In this document: piece by piece, positions 10,720-22,969 of the stretch
Position numbering within the stretch: position 1 is the stretch's first letter
Layout: every line of letters starts with the position of its first letter
Source of the DNA: Pardosa pseudoannulata
Taxonomy: Eukaryota; Arthropoda; Arachnida; Araneae; Lycosidae
NCBI GenBank assembly: GCA_032207245.1
Contig: CM063502.1
Span: forward strand, 49,222,404-49,286,403
DNA length: 64,000 bases
Direction: 5' to 3'
Translations under genes and position numbers: made by a program
The notes under the pieces: generated by a model
Seen by the model: only the letters and a program-made list of their open reading frames with translations
What the model was told of the DNA's origin: nothing
The model's database searches: none

Positions 10720-11790
10720 TTAATCTCAACAATTTCTCTATTGTGTATAGGGAGAATTTTGTAATGGTAAACAGTAGTATTACATATTCAAAAAGTTAAT
10801 CCATTAATCTCTTTTATACACTCCTAACAGTCCCTATTCTCAAATGAACACTCGTTCGATATCCAGATGACACTCTAGATGCCGGATGATTGCCCATTGG
10901 ACAATCTTGCCCAACTTGTGCTGTTAGGGGAGGTATGCATATTTCATATATTATAATGTATTGTAATAGTACAGCAATAGAACCCAGGTATTTTTTACGA
11001 GTATCTAACTTTTAGAAAATCCTTCTTTTGTTGAAGTTAATAGGTTCTGAAAGTTAGTCTCATACATTATAAAAATTAACATCATTACTTTATCATATAC
11101 AAAGAACACATAGAGAAGTGCTTTCTAATAATTTAACAATACAAATTCAAGATTTTAATGAATATCTAAGTTTCAGGCAACGCTAGTTGATCTAGTTTAA
11201 AGGATTTTATGGAATAGATTATCAGTGCCTAAAACAGCTCTGTTGTGTACATGGGGTTTGGTTTGGTTTGGTTTGGAGCGGTATGGTGTACTCTTTTGCT
11301 CACGAGGGCTAACGAGACCGGGAACTACTGCTTAAAGTTGATGCCGAACGGCTACGAGCATCCATGCCAGCAGCGGGATTCGAACCCGCCAACGAAGAGC
11401 AGTGTTCGACAATTCGGCCATCGTTCGGCATGTACATGGGGAATTTGGTAACAGAAAGTGCTAATTTCATACATTTTATAAATCAACATAACTATTTTAT
11501 ACAAAATACACAGAACGTATTGTAATAACCGCTTAACAATACGATTTCGAGGTTTGGAGGTTTATCCATGGTTCAGACCTCATATTGATCTAATTAAAAA
11601 ATATTTGTGGAAGACAGTAATAGTCTTTACAACAACTCTGTAGTGTATAGGGTGAAATTTGCAATGGAAATAGTTACAGCCATACATTTTAAAAGTAACA
11701 CTGATAATTTGTATGATATAATAGACACATAAAGGATACAATTGATAACATTGATAAGAATTCAATTTCTAGATTTGGATCGCTCTTCAA
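10720..11790. repeat. Old degenerate tandem array, ~210-bp unit, interrupted by a SINE
   Basis: A unit containing GTGTATAGGG..AATTT, CATACATTxTAAAA, a run of TAACA and ACACATAGA recurs near 10742, 11036, 11246/11440 and 11641. Units are diverged and of uneven length. The SINE at 11257-11430 splits one of them. Confidence 0.65.
11257..11430 (-). mobile_element. tRNA-derived SINE with 11-bp target-site duplication
   Basis: On the minus strand the head has a box A-like TGGCCGAATTG and box B GGTTCGAATCC. The body includes GGCATGGATGCTCGTAG and the 3' tail is (CCAAA)n. Perfect TSD TGTACATGGGG at 11246-11256 and 11431-11441. Confidence 0.93.
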
Positions 11791-13909
11791 GTTTTAGACC
11801 ACCCTGAGAACTAGAAAAAATAATTTTGGAATTATGTCTTTGCTCATGTATGCCCTTGTGTGTTTGAACTCGATAACTCAAAAATGCAACAAGCTACAAT
11901 GTTGAAATTTGGCATACGCTTCTTGTATGAAAATTGTAGATTTGTATCTACTTTTGGACCAAATCCATCAACTGGAAGAGGTACTTAAGATCATTTGGTT
12001 ACATAATACACGGGCGTAATCATTTTTGATAATGTGTTACACGTGACATTCGTATGTGGGTGTATAGGTAAAAAATCATTTCGGAATGAACTTTCCCTTG
12101 ACAGTTTTTTTTTATTATATCCAAGAAGAGCTGTGAAAAATGTTGATCGTCTACTGAAAACCATGTAGATCTGTATAGAGATCAAACATACGAGGCATAT
12201 CCATAAAGTAAATTTACAGAATTTTTCAAAAATCAAAAAAGGCAATCTAATTCTGAAAATTTTACAAATTTATATTCGTAAAAGCTATTTTCCGACTTAG
12301 GTACATTTCTCCCCAAAGCAATATATTAACCGAGAGATAAACTTTCTTATTCCTTAGTTAAAATGCCGTCTGGTGTCTTTTAGGCCCAAGTTTTCATTGT
12401 AGTATGGTTTTAGCCGTAAGGCAAAAACCTTTATCCAGCAGTAAGTGACTAGAGAGGTGAAAAAATAAAAATGTTGGATGAGCGGAAAGGTTGATGATTT
12501 TCCAACAGAAAGAAACCACAAGTGTAGGGGACTGTGTATATGCTTGTTTTTTATGTAACAAACATAGTCCATTCCTCAGAATTTCCTTTCTTTTTTATAT
12601 CGCCCTTCATAGTTTGTTCAGGATTAAGTATCGTAGGGCATTTATTGTTTGCCCTTTAGAAAAGTTTAATGAGGAGAATCCCTTTAAGGTACCAATAGAC
12701 ACATGCCGCGATTTTTCGGGTGGAAATTATAGTTTTTAATTATTTAGCTGAATATTAGAAGGAATATCTCCCCTGCACGGGTTATCTTTTTGTCTTCGGG
12801 GTAAAATGACTACCAAAGTTTTGAGGCAGTCCCAACTGAATCAAGAAATTATTCATTTTCCATTTCCAAGAGTTTGATAAATTCCCTTGATGATATTTTA
12901 CAATTGACTTTGTGTTAACTTGAGAACTCATTTGGATAGCTCTATCTCGCATATAACTTTTGAAAATCAAGAGTTTCAGTAATGATTTATGAAGAAAAGG
13001 TCTGCAGGTTTCTGCAGTAACTGCATTCATCTTAAGTCAATTAACGGTCGTCATAATTAGTTTTTTTTGTTTAATTTATTATAACGTCTATCACATTTGA
13101 TTAACGTCCATTCCTTTGTTCATCATTAGTTTTGCTGGGTTTAAACTCATGGCACCGCATGTACACGTTAATACTGTCCACGACATCATCCCCACAAACG
13201 TTTTCATCTTGATAAAAACTTAGAATGTCACATTTTTATACGTCAGAAGAAATCAGATTACGTTCCTGAATTTTTAGCTAGCGGAATTCAGAATCAAGTA
13301 ATTAATTTTTTTCATCGCTATCACAACAAGAGTTTTCGACCATTTAAGAATTCAGTTTCCAAGATCTTGAAAACAATGCTTCTTCCTTTGTTATAAAAAA
13401 TACCTTGGATACCAGAGAATCACTATTTTTACGAAAGATACTAAATTCCATTCTAACCCGTGAACTCAAGTGCCGACTTTGATAAAGAGTTCAAGTGTAA
13501 CTTTCCTTTAACTAGGGCAGTGTAAATATATTCTCTGCAGTGCTGAGACCACATTGGCTCAGACATGCAGTTTGTCTCCAAATCTAAGCGATTAAAAATT
13601 TTCCGATTGTTTCTAAAAAAATCGCGAAAAATTGCAGTCAGTAAGAACATTAATTTATTATATTTGTTTACGATTTTAGACGACATTGTTCTTGAAACGT
13701 ATATTTGGTGATTCAAGAGAAGTTGTATTTATTTTGCTAATGTACATAACTCAAATAAAATAAAATCTACGAATACAGATATGGAATTCAAAACAGAATT
13801 ATACTACCACTTATTCAAAATAATTGTGAATTGAAATTTGTTTTCTCTATATAAGTCTATTTAAACGACTCAGAATTTATCGCGTCCATACATACTCACA
13901 CACATGAAT
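11791..13909. other. AT-rich sequence without recognisable genes
   Basis: Only short frames (up to about 87 codons) with no recognised motif. Confidence 0.55.
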
Positions 13910-13941
13910 GTATCTCTCTCTCTCTCTCTCTCTCTCTCTAG

Positions 13942-14020
<79 letters not shown>
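13910..14020. repeat. Compound (CT)n-(AT)n microsatellite
   Basis: (TC)n from about 13912 to 13949, then (AT)n to about 14019. Confidence 0.98.
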
Positions 14021-14022
<2 letters not shown>

Positions 14023-15700
14023 CATACGGTGTTATTGAAAACTATGAAAGTGGCGCTTCTTTCACAAACTCTCTTTTTTGTTTATTTATTTTACTAGATT
14101 TTGCATTCCCTATCTCTCCATAATTCTTTCAATCTCATCTCATCGTCCACATCCCATTGAACGGATACGTTACATTCTACATGCTACCTATATTTTCTGC
14201 CAGCATGAGTTACGCATGCGTAGTGACTACTGTCTGGAAGCGATAAGGCAAGGCACTGGCAGTATGGTAAAATATACACATCTTTCTATTCTACGAAAAT
14301 TATTCTATTTGTTTCTTCAGTAAATCACTGCTTTTAATTTGATGCAAACGGCAGTGTAATATGTTTTAGTGAACATGCAGTGCAAGAAACGTTTGAATTA
14401 TATTAATCTTGATTTGTTATTCATGACAATGTACTTGATGCTAACGTACTCAGTGAAAGCGATGTTCCGTGGTGTATCCCACTGTTAGAAAAGCCCGTTA
14501 CGGGAGAATAACAAACGCATGAATGCACGTTTTATGTTGTAAAGTTTTTAAATAAACGTTTCCATAGAATATTCGAAAATGTCTCAGTTCTTATACATTA
14601 CCTAATTTCCATTGCAATTTTCTGTGTGTTCCGAAGTTCGGGTACCATTCACAAACTGAAAAAGAAGAAAATTAATCCCGGTATATTAAAAAAGAGTAAA
14701 AATAGTTCTAACAAAAATTTCCTGGACCTTTTAGAGAAGTTTATATTCTTGCATGAAAAGCATTTTCGTAAAAATTCATCATGGTTTCAGGAAGATATAA
14801 AAATTTCTATAGAATATTAAAAAAATTCTCAGTTCTTATCATTTTCATACTATCCTGATGTTTCAATCACGTTTTAGTAAACATAGAAAAGCCTAGCAAT
14901 TTAAAGATAATTACACCAAATGCAGTTAATAATATCCAATTTTTTTACGGGCTCAAATTATTGTTTTAACATTTCTACATATACATACCAAATTTGAAAT
15001 CTGTATCGTTAACAATTCTAAAGTTATATACGTATATGATTTCATTTACTGGGTGTTTTTAATAAATAAAAACTTTAAATGCTATTTGTACTATACTTGT
15101 TTTTCGTAGAATTCCAAGCATTAAAAAGCCGAAGCATTTTTTTTTTTGTACTAAGACACTAGTATTACATTTTTTATTGAGGTTTTCTATATTGTAAAGA
15201 ATAAAACTGCGCATGGAAAGCAATGAGATTATTTCTTTATTATTATTGAAACATATACCAGAAATTGACAAATATAATTATTCTTCACAGTAAGTGTCAG
15301 TAATATCTTGTAAAATATAATTTTAGAAACATTTAAAAATCTATGCACAGACTTTTGTAGAAGTCCTTATTAAACTCCAAAAGCGTTTATGGAGCAAAAA
15401 TATTTGTACTTGAAAAAGTTATGGGAATTTAAAAACTTTTAGATGTTTGAAGAGTTCAAGATCGCAAGGAACAAATTGAAAAGTTAACAAAAAATTTCAC
15501 CATTTGAAATAGTTAAAAAAAAAAGATCTGTTTCAAAATAAATATTTTAATGTCGTTAATAAATTTAGTTACACCTTAAAGTACACAAATGTAATTTAAC
15601 AATTTACAAATATATTTTGACGCTTAATGTTCTTTTTAATATAGAACTTTATATTGTGATTTAAATTAAAAAAAATTGATTTTATGACCCAATATGATTA
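14021..15700. other. AT-rich sequence without recognisable genes
   Basis: Frames up to 81 codons, low complexity. Nothing recognised. Confidence 0.55.
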
Positions 15701-15704
15701 TTAA

Positions 15705-16211
15705 CACACTGTGTGCGGGTTCGCAGCGGAATTGTACCGGGAACGGGCGTTTTGAGCGTAAATTTAGTTATTCAGTTAAATCTCAACAGATCGAAAATTA
15801 TTTAATTTTTAACCAATTTTTTGTATTTTATATTGAAATATATAAATATATATATAAATAGACAAATAAACAAACCTATATATAGATATAATATCTAGAT
15901 ATACATATATATATAATATTATTTTTGCAAAAAAAATATAAAGTTAATTTTAAATCTAAATTGATTTTTTTAATCAACCTTCCCGTTCTGTGGTTCCACA
16001 TCGACTGATGTAAAAACTAGTTTTAAATTGTCCAAATTTTTCCAGACTCCATGTAGTAGACAAGAACATTCGGCTTCGTTTCCCTGTACATACCGTTATT
16101 TTTGTACCCACAAACAAATCATGTTGTTATAATAACCTGTACTAGTATGTCACCCACGCTCAAGTATCAAACGTCAGAAAAAGTACTAGCACGTGTTCAG
16201 CATACAATGTG
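15705..16211. mobile_element. TTAA-flanked MITE (piggyBac-like), 507 bp
   Basis: TTAA at 15701-15704 and 16212-16215. Ends CACACTGTGTGC and, inverted, CACATTGTATGC match at 10 of 12 positions. No coding sequence; the interior includes an AT-rich patch. Confidence 0.7.
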
Positions 16212-16480
16212 TTAAGAGCAGATACCTTACTTCTGTACACGCGCATAAGATTTTTTAAAAATATGTCTTTACTCATTTTGTAGCCGATTGTGTGTCACAA
16301 ATTTCATAGAAAATCCGGTTAAATACTATGAAAATTTAAAAAACATATTGCTGATATGCGGAGCTAATCTAAAAATTATCCAAGACAGATTACCTGTGTA
16401 GGACAGGGGTTGACTGACTTTCAAGAGGGGAGAGCCAAATTGCTAATGAAATATGACAACGAAAATATTTGAAAGTGATT

Positions 16481-16871
16481 CAGGGCCGTAGCCAGAAATT
16501 GTTTTCCCTGTGGGGGGGGGACCAAAGAGGAAAGACATTGTTATTTGTGAATGATAACTGAGTAAAACAAAATTAAGGTATGAAGGGTTGAATGAGGTAT
16601 GACAAATATCCATTTTTAACTCAAATAATTAAAAAGATTTCATGACTTTGTAACTTCCTAACGAGAAAAAACAAAATGTAGCAGAATATAGAGAAAACTT
16701 GCGAATCGGCAAAATTTTTATAGACTAAAAGTTAAAAAAAAAAGTTTTTATACAGCTAGGCAGGTTGCGCTTAGACAGACGTAGAACATTTTCTTTTGAC
16801 GAGATGGTCTTCTAGAATTTCTTGAGAGGACAGGTCCCCCAAATCCCTCCCCCTTGTCTACGGTGGCCTTG
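16481..16871. mobile_element. hAT-type MITE, 391 bp
   Basis: Left end CAGGGCCGTAGCCAGAAATTG with a following G-run. The right end, inverted, reads CAAGGCCACCGTAGACAAGG with a C-run inside. The 8-bp flanks AAGTGATT (16473-16480) and GAGTGATT (16872-16879) differ at one base. No transposase. Confidence 0.72.
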
Positions 16872-17018
16872 GAGTGATTTATATGTATTAATTACAATTG
16901 ATGCAATACAGAGGCGGAATTCTGAAGAGCCGCAAAAGCCTATTGAAAATGTTACTGTCTGCCGATGCCTGGTCCAAGACAATTGAAGTATCACAAGTCA
17001 GCAGATACTCACATGCAA

Positions 17019-18017
17019 TCCCCTATATAATAATAGCCTAAGTTATCTATCCGTCTGTCCTCCAATTTATGAAGCGATTGGACCTGGAATGGATAGGAGC
17101 ATCCATATTGGATTCTTGATGAGTTAGGGTTAGCAAAATTCAAAGCAAGTCTTGTAATGTTTAAAATTCACCCCTTCCCCCTTTTCTAGCTTTTAATGCC
17201 ATTATTTCAAGTCCTATTTTCCCCGGTTAAGAGCAGACGATTAAATTTATCAATTTATCACATAATAAATAAATAAAAGTAACATTTTTTTCTATCATTG
17301 TGATGTCATTCCTTTAACCCTCTCATTTAATCATTTTTTATTTTAAATTATTTAAATGTCGTCTGAATTATTTTCATAAGTTTTATCGCTGAACTTAGGT
17401 ATTACGTAAATGATTTTCTTTTATAAGTGGCTTAAATAATAGATTAGGTATATATGTGATAATTTTAAATTTAATCATAGATTATTTTTTGTTGGAATGA
17501 AAATTTCATCACCGGTATTAACAACAAACTCTTTTCATAAAAGTCTAGCAGTATATTTCACGGAATAATAAATAGTTAGCGTTTAAATTATATATCTTTG
17601 AAATTTAAGAAGTTTGTTCGTTGGTGTGTTTGTTTTTTATACATAGCCCCACGGTTTGACTAAATGAATGCAATGTGATTCTAAACTGCATTCACAGTAT
17701 CGGGCAGGGCCGAACGCTGGCCGATTGGTTAAGGCGCTGATCGTCGGAACCGGAGTTCGTGGGTTCGAAACCCACATGGTATGGATGTTCGTAGCCGTTC
17801 GGAATCGGTTTTAAGTAGTAGGTCCCAGTCTCATTAGCCCTCGTGTGCAAAGCAGTACACCGTAGCGCTCCAAACCAAACTAAACCAAACTAAAGTATCG
17901 GGCGACTTTAGAGAAGTGTGAAGATAAACCATTTTTTTACCTGCATCATAAGGTACTTTACAATTCTGGAAAATTAAAAATTTTACAAACCCCGTTATAT
18001 GACGGGCTATATGCTAG
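17019..18017 (+). mobile_element. Non-autonomous Helitron, copy 2 (999 bp including a nested SINE)
   Basis: 5' TCCCCTATATAATAATAGCC preceded by A; 3' ...CTATATGCTAG followed by T. A hairpin CCCGTTATATGACGGG (17991-18006) sits 7 nt before CTAG. This is the expected TC...hairpin...CTRR layout with A|T target. A SINE occupies 17706-17893. Confidence 0.9.
17706..17893 (+). mobile_element. tRNA-derived SINE nested in Helitron copy 2
   Basis: Box A-like TGGCCGATTGG (17718-17728) and box B GGTTCGAAACC (17762-17772) lie in a tRNA-like head. The body contains GGATGTTCGTAGCCGTTCGG and TAAGTAGTAGGTCCCAGTCT, with a CCAAACTAAACCAAAC tail. The 10-bp TSD AGTATCGGGC is at 17696-17705 and 17894-17903. This is the best preserved SINE in the window. 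Confidence 0.95.
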
Positions 18018-18189
18018 TGGGATGTTATCAGCACACCATCCCTTCGATCTATCAGTGTGTTTAATATGCTGAAATCATTTATGCGCGCAGCTGTAAAATT
18101 AGCCTTCCCAAATCTTTTTTGAAAATGGTTAAATATATTCTTTTAGAAACGGAATCCTTATATTATCTCTAGTCTATATCTTTTCTTTG

Positions 18190-18520
18190 CTCTTTTTCTC
18201 GTGTGCTCGAAAAACGAAAACCTAAAAACAAAAACTTCCGGAGCGGCAAAGCAGACGCGGAGGAAAAATCCGCACAACGCAAAACAGAAGTTTGAAAGCC
18301 GCATCCGGAACTCTCCGGCTATCCTCGGATCATTATTGGACGACGGGCTTTGGCAACCCTGTGTTTCCAATGAGAATCATCCTTTACTGCGCATGCTCTT
18401 CCTCTAGTCCCACATCGGAAACATTATCAGATCGCGCGTGAATTTAGGGAATGAACACCAGGGCTCGGCAGTGCATTGGAAGCGAACTAGTTGACTGTCT
18501 CCATCCTCCGGTTCGTCTTA
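18190..18520 (+). promoter_or_regulatory. GC-richer, CpG-containing block; candidate promoter
   Basis: Compared with the surrounding AT-rich DNA this block is rich in G, C and CpG. It contains an NRF1-like TGCGCATGCT at 18388-18397 and several CG-containing hexamers. It lies directly upstream of a good splice donor on the + strand. Short frames on both strands (about 68-70 residues) do not look like protein. The gene served is unknown; the myogenic factor 22 kb downstream on the same strand is one possibility. Confidence 0.35.
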
Positions 18521-18674
18521 TCGCGTGGGAAAGATATCTTGGGGGGGAAATTGATATTTAGGAGTTTGTAGCGGAACCCCCGACTTCTTTTTTAACTTCA
18601 GCCCTTAATGGATTACTTCAGTATGATGACAGCTTCAGTGCCACTGAATTGACTGTGACTGCAAAGTTGCCTAG
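18521..18674 (+). other. Candidate non-coding leader exon ending at a GTAAGA donor
   Basis: Sequence runs to TTGCCTAG|GTAAGA at 18674/18675, close to the donor consensus. A 14-codon upstream frame (MDYFSMMTASVPLN) opens at 18608 and closes before the donor. If spliced to 40666, the last codon-phased triplet is TAG, three codons upstream of ATG 40672. That would fix the start within the large exon. The 5' limit is arbitrary. The linkage to the downstream gene is inference. Confidence 0.28.
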
Positions 18675-20225
18675 GTAAGACAGCATGCTTAATTAGTTAA
18701 TGTTGTTATCATTTATTCGTTAATTTAATGCGAAAGGATAACTTTTGACATTACGAAGGTAAGGTAGGTTTAGATTTGTATTATAGAGATATTTACCCTT
18801 GGATTAAATTGATGCAGGTGAGCATTTTCTTTTTGTTTTAAAGAGAAAAAATATCGATGGATATTATCAAATTGAAAAAAAATAATAATTTGGAATATTT
18901 TAAAAAGTGAGTATTTATTGTATTTAAATATTTCAATGCTTAATATTTTTTACAGATATATTTTATGCATTTTATTTTTAAAAATATTTAATTTATAATG
19001 CTTATGGTATCTTTAAAATTGTTGAAATTTAAATTAACAACAATAACACACACATACACTAGGAATTTATCATCCGAAATTCAGGTATGGTTTTAACTAT
19101 TCCACAATAACATCTCTTTGTGCATATCTTATTGCAAATTTAACCTAAAACCATGTTTCATACATTTTTCTTGTAATAATTTCAATTGATTTAATAGTTA
19201 TACTAAATTGTAAAATGAACTTAAAATTTAGAGTGTATAAATTGGTATAGTATAAAAATTCCCAAGTAAACTTCTGTATATTTGATAAAATTTAAAACTA
19301 TTTTAATACAGTTTGAAATTGTTTTTGAATTGCTTCAGTCTATTTTGAAGTTTACTGAAAGGATTTATTTCCTAATATGCTTCTAGGTTTTCTTTAAACT
19401 TTTATTCATAACGTTTCTGCCAAGCCAACCTAAATCATTTACAAAAGTAATTGAAATGTTCTTATAGGTGATAATATGATTTTTGACCTCCTCCACATTT
19501 TACTTTTCGGTAGCACGTATGTAAGACTTAAAAATATTATAGCACATTATTATATAAAATATACGAAAAACATCTGTGCAAGAATTTGCATAATACCAAC
19601 ATCACTAATATATAAAATATGCTTCCCTTACTGTTTTTTACTATGTGCCCTTTTAATATGTTAGAATTATTTTGTAGTCACAGGAGACTCCTTTTTGGAA
19701 AACGCAGAAAATTCTTTCAAAATATAGGGAATGACAATCTCAAACAAATTGCGGCTTATTCACATATAAAACCAATTGAAAGGTTCTTGTAAATTATAAT
19801 ATAAGTTTTGACATTCTCAACATTTAAATTATTGATAAAATTTTTGCAAACCAGAAAGAATTAAAAAAAAAAATAACATATTTTTTCGTAAAATGTACTA
19901 AACACTTTTGTGCAGTAATAATACTAACTATATAACGCATCGCTATAACTATATAACTCAGCACTATAGCTGTATAACGCAATATAATACTAACGTCATG
20001 AATATAGGAAATATGCTGCCTTTATAGTATTTTACTATGTTCACTACTTGCATATTGTATTATTTTGATCTCAAAGAAACTCCTTATTAGAAAATGTTAA
20101 TTCTTAAAATATAGGGAATCAATTGATAACCATACCTATAAACATTGTGCTGTATCTTTTGTTACTGATAATTTTATAAGTGAGTTTTAAGCCTTATGGT
20201 CCAGTTTTTTGGGAAAGGAAGGTTG
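18675..20225. other. AT-rich sequence, possibly first intron of a + strand gene
   Basis: Starts with the GTAAGA donor at 18675. No coding frame recognised; a 62-codon hydrophobic frame at 19476-19664 is not convincing. Confidence 0.4.
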
Positions 20226-20340
20226 ATTAGACCGGGAACGACTGCTTAAAGACGATTCTGAATGACTAAAAACATACGTCCACGCTAGAAGAACAATTCA
20301 AACCCACGGACTCCGGTACAGTAAAGCAGTACATTTTATG
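20226..20340 (-). mobile_element. Degenerate SINE fragment
   Basis: TTAGACCGGGAACGACTGCTTAAAG followed by a decayed head with a box B-like stretch matches the SINE body of the 11-kb copy in the same (minus) orientation. No clear TSD. Confidence 0.75.
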
Positions 20341-21545
20341 CAAGAGGTTTTATTTAAATTAGCATTAAATGTCTGAAAAATATTAATAACATGCTATGCT
20401 GTTAAAAGTAAATCCGCTGTAGAGAAGTTTTGTAATTTGCAAAGTCAATTCTAGATCAGTCTGCATTACTTTTCGGTTTAATACAGTGAAACTTTATAAT
20501 AATGATGCTTAATTGACAACATAATATAATTTTTTTACCAACTCCATGGGATGTGTTATTATTAAGCATATTTCGTGTCAACATAAAAAATAATTTTTAT
20601 AATTTCATAAAATTTTTCTAAAATATTTAAAATCATTTACTATTTTGTATGAAAACATAATCATAGTGATTACTAACTAAATAATTCATTAATTTACTGC
20701 AGACGGTTTATGACAACAATTCTCTGCATGGAGAACATTTGGTTGACTCTGTAAGCGAAGGATATTTTTTTATCATTAACTTCCTCTTCTACTGATTTAA
20801 AGCTGAGTGATTGATCTTAGTATAGAATTTTTTCAACACCTGTTAGCGCTTTAAAGTAACTTTTAAAGTAAGGTTAGCTTTTACTCCTAACCGCTAACTC
20901 TTGCGATAATCAGATCGAATGAACTGTAATTTTCTGAAAGTAATTTTCATTACAAAATTATAGATCATTGTGAAACTGTTTAAATTCTTATCGAAACCAT
21001 ACTACAATACCGTAGCAATCCGAAACTTAATGCATTTAGAAAGCTACAATTTAAAAATTTCGATGACATCAAAATACCGATAATATCATTATTTTCCCTT
21101 TTAATTGAATTCTCTATACTGTTATTTTTCAAAATTTTAAATGTTCCTCTATCTAATCTCTATCATCTTGCATCTAGTAGATTTAGCTTTACACAGCCGT
21201 TAGCCGTACATAGCTAAAATTAATTTTTTTTACTTGTTACTGTATAGTACTAAGGTATAGGTATTTATGAATGAAATAGAACCTTAGTCTATCGTTTCCG
21301 CATTATTAATTTTATCGCATTGATCGTTTGATTTAGTTCCGAATTTAATCATGTATGATGTACGTCCCTCCCAAACCATGTTATTTTCACCCTGAATTCT
21401 CCGCTTTCTCGCATCTGTACTCTAAAATTTCAGTTTCTCTCATATCACTTTGTTTTCTAAGATGTATATTTATTGTTATTATTATTTTGACTTAAAAGAA
21501 ATGAGGTGACAAGTTTGTGAGTTTAAAAATATGTTTTAAAGTCGT
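20341..21545. other. AT-rich sequence, nothing recognised
   Basis: No notable frame or repeat. Confidence 0.55.
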
Positions 21546-21929
21546 ATGGACGTCAAAAAAATTTCTGACTCATATGGGGTTTTACTTAAATTATTAGAGG
21601 TTTATTATACGATAAAATTTGATAGGAACAGCCATTGCTTTGATGGAATATTAGAAACGTTGTTACTTGGCGGAATGATAAAGCAGAGACAAATTACAAT
21701 TGTTTCTATCAAATTCAGTTTAAGACAATCTAGTAAAAACAAACTGCGTCTGATCAAGTTAATGACTAGGACGATTGAAACAAGTTTACTGATAAAAATT
21801 TTGCGAATAGTCGCAATTGGTAATTGTCTAACAGCTAGAGGGATCATAACACTGGAGCACCTAAACCATAATAAAGAGGAGGAAGAAGATGACTTAGTAC
21901 CAAGTTCTTTTGAGGAACACGAAGACTAA
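21546..21929 (+). CDS. Hypothetical 127-residue ORF, unrecognised
   Basis: This is the longest non-repeat frame outside the myogenic exon. It begins MDVKKISDSYGVLLKLLEVY, is basic in the middle (IKFSLRQSSKNKLRLIKLMT) and ends in an acidic tail (EEEEDDLVPSSFEEHED). I see no signal peptide, clear membrane segment or family motif. It could be a chance frame, an exon fragment or part of a decayed element. The balanced composition, unlike the Tyr/Ile repeats of nearby frames, is the only positive argument. Confidence 0.2.
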   Translation: MDVKKISDSYGVLLKLLEVYYTIKFDRNSHCFDGILETLLLGGMIKQRQITIVSIKFSLRQSSKNKLRLIKLMTRTIETSLLIKILRIVAIGNCLTARGIITLEHLNHNKEEEEDDLVPSSFEEHED

Positions 21930-22969
21930 ATTAAGGGGATGGTAGAAATTGCAAAGTGTTTTATAAATTTTTAACTCATATTTATTAAATTGCGTACACA
22001 TGAAAATTAAAATATAATGAAATTAATAACATTGAAATTTTCTTAAAATCAGCCAATAGTTTTGAATGATTCATATATTAACAAATATTTTGTTGGTTTT
22101 AAAAATACTCATTACTACTTAATATTCCCCTGATTCCTATAAAATGTTTACCTAAAACTTCTAATATGTAATTAAAATAAATCTGTGCATCTTTTTTAAA
22201 TTTCGGCTTTATTTAGATTATTAAAAATTTAAGCTAAGAAAGTCCGAAATTTTTATGAAAATTCTATGTACAGTTATAAAAATGTTTGATATGAATTAAC
22301 TATTCCATCTGTAGGAAAAATAATAACAAAATATAATCAAAAGAAGTTTTTATGTAATAATAAGAAAAAAAGAAAAGAAAAAGTTGAAAATTAGTTCGCA
22401 AGAAGTGTTTTAAAAATCAACAAAACATTGAAAAAATTTGACTTTATTAAAAGATCTTTCTGATTTTTAAAAATTTTCAAATGGGATTTATTTAGTTACT
22501 CTTCAGTGTATATAAGTATACAAAGTCTCATAACTTTAGGTTAATAATTTCTAAAAACGCTTTCTAAAGTCCATCGCACCCTTAAAATCCTTTATGCGTG
22601 AGTACGTTACCAGTTATAGTGTATTTGCACAAATAAAGGTGCACGAATTAAACCCTCATTCTTTGAAGCTTGGATGTCAACTTACACGAAGTAGGTATCC
22701 ATCACAAAATATTTTTCCAAATGTCAAGCTTCATTATAAATATTAGTTACATTTTATAAAATTTTACGTACCTTTCTTTAGTTCTGAAAGTTAATTTATG
22801 CACAGTAACACATTTTTCTGCGTCCATTTCCCTTGTCAGTCCTTTTTCATTTCTGATCTCTTAAAAAACGATGGATCGTAGCTTTATTGCATTAAAACTT
22901 TTATGCAATATAATTTATATTTATGGTGATATTTAACATTTAAAAAATAGTTTGTTATTGATACCTACT
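21930..22969. other. AT-rich sequence, nothing recognised
   Basis: No frame or repeat of note. Confidence 0.55.

Noticed and set aside
17706..17780. Functional tRNA gene
   Set aside because: Box A and B are present, but the sequence continues into a conserved SINE body with a CCAAA tail and TSD, and several copies exist.
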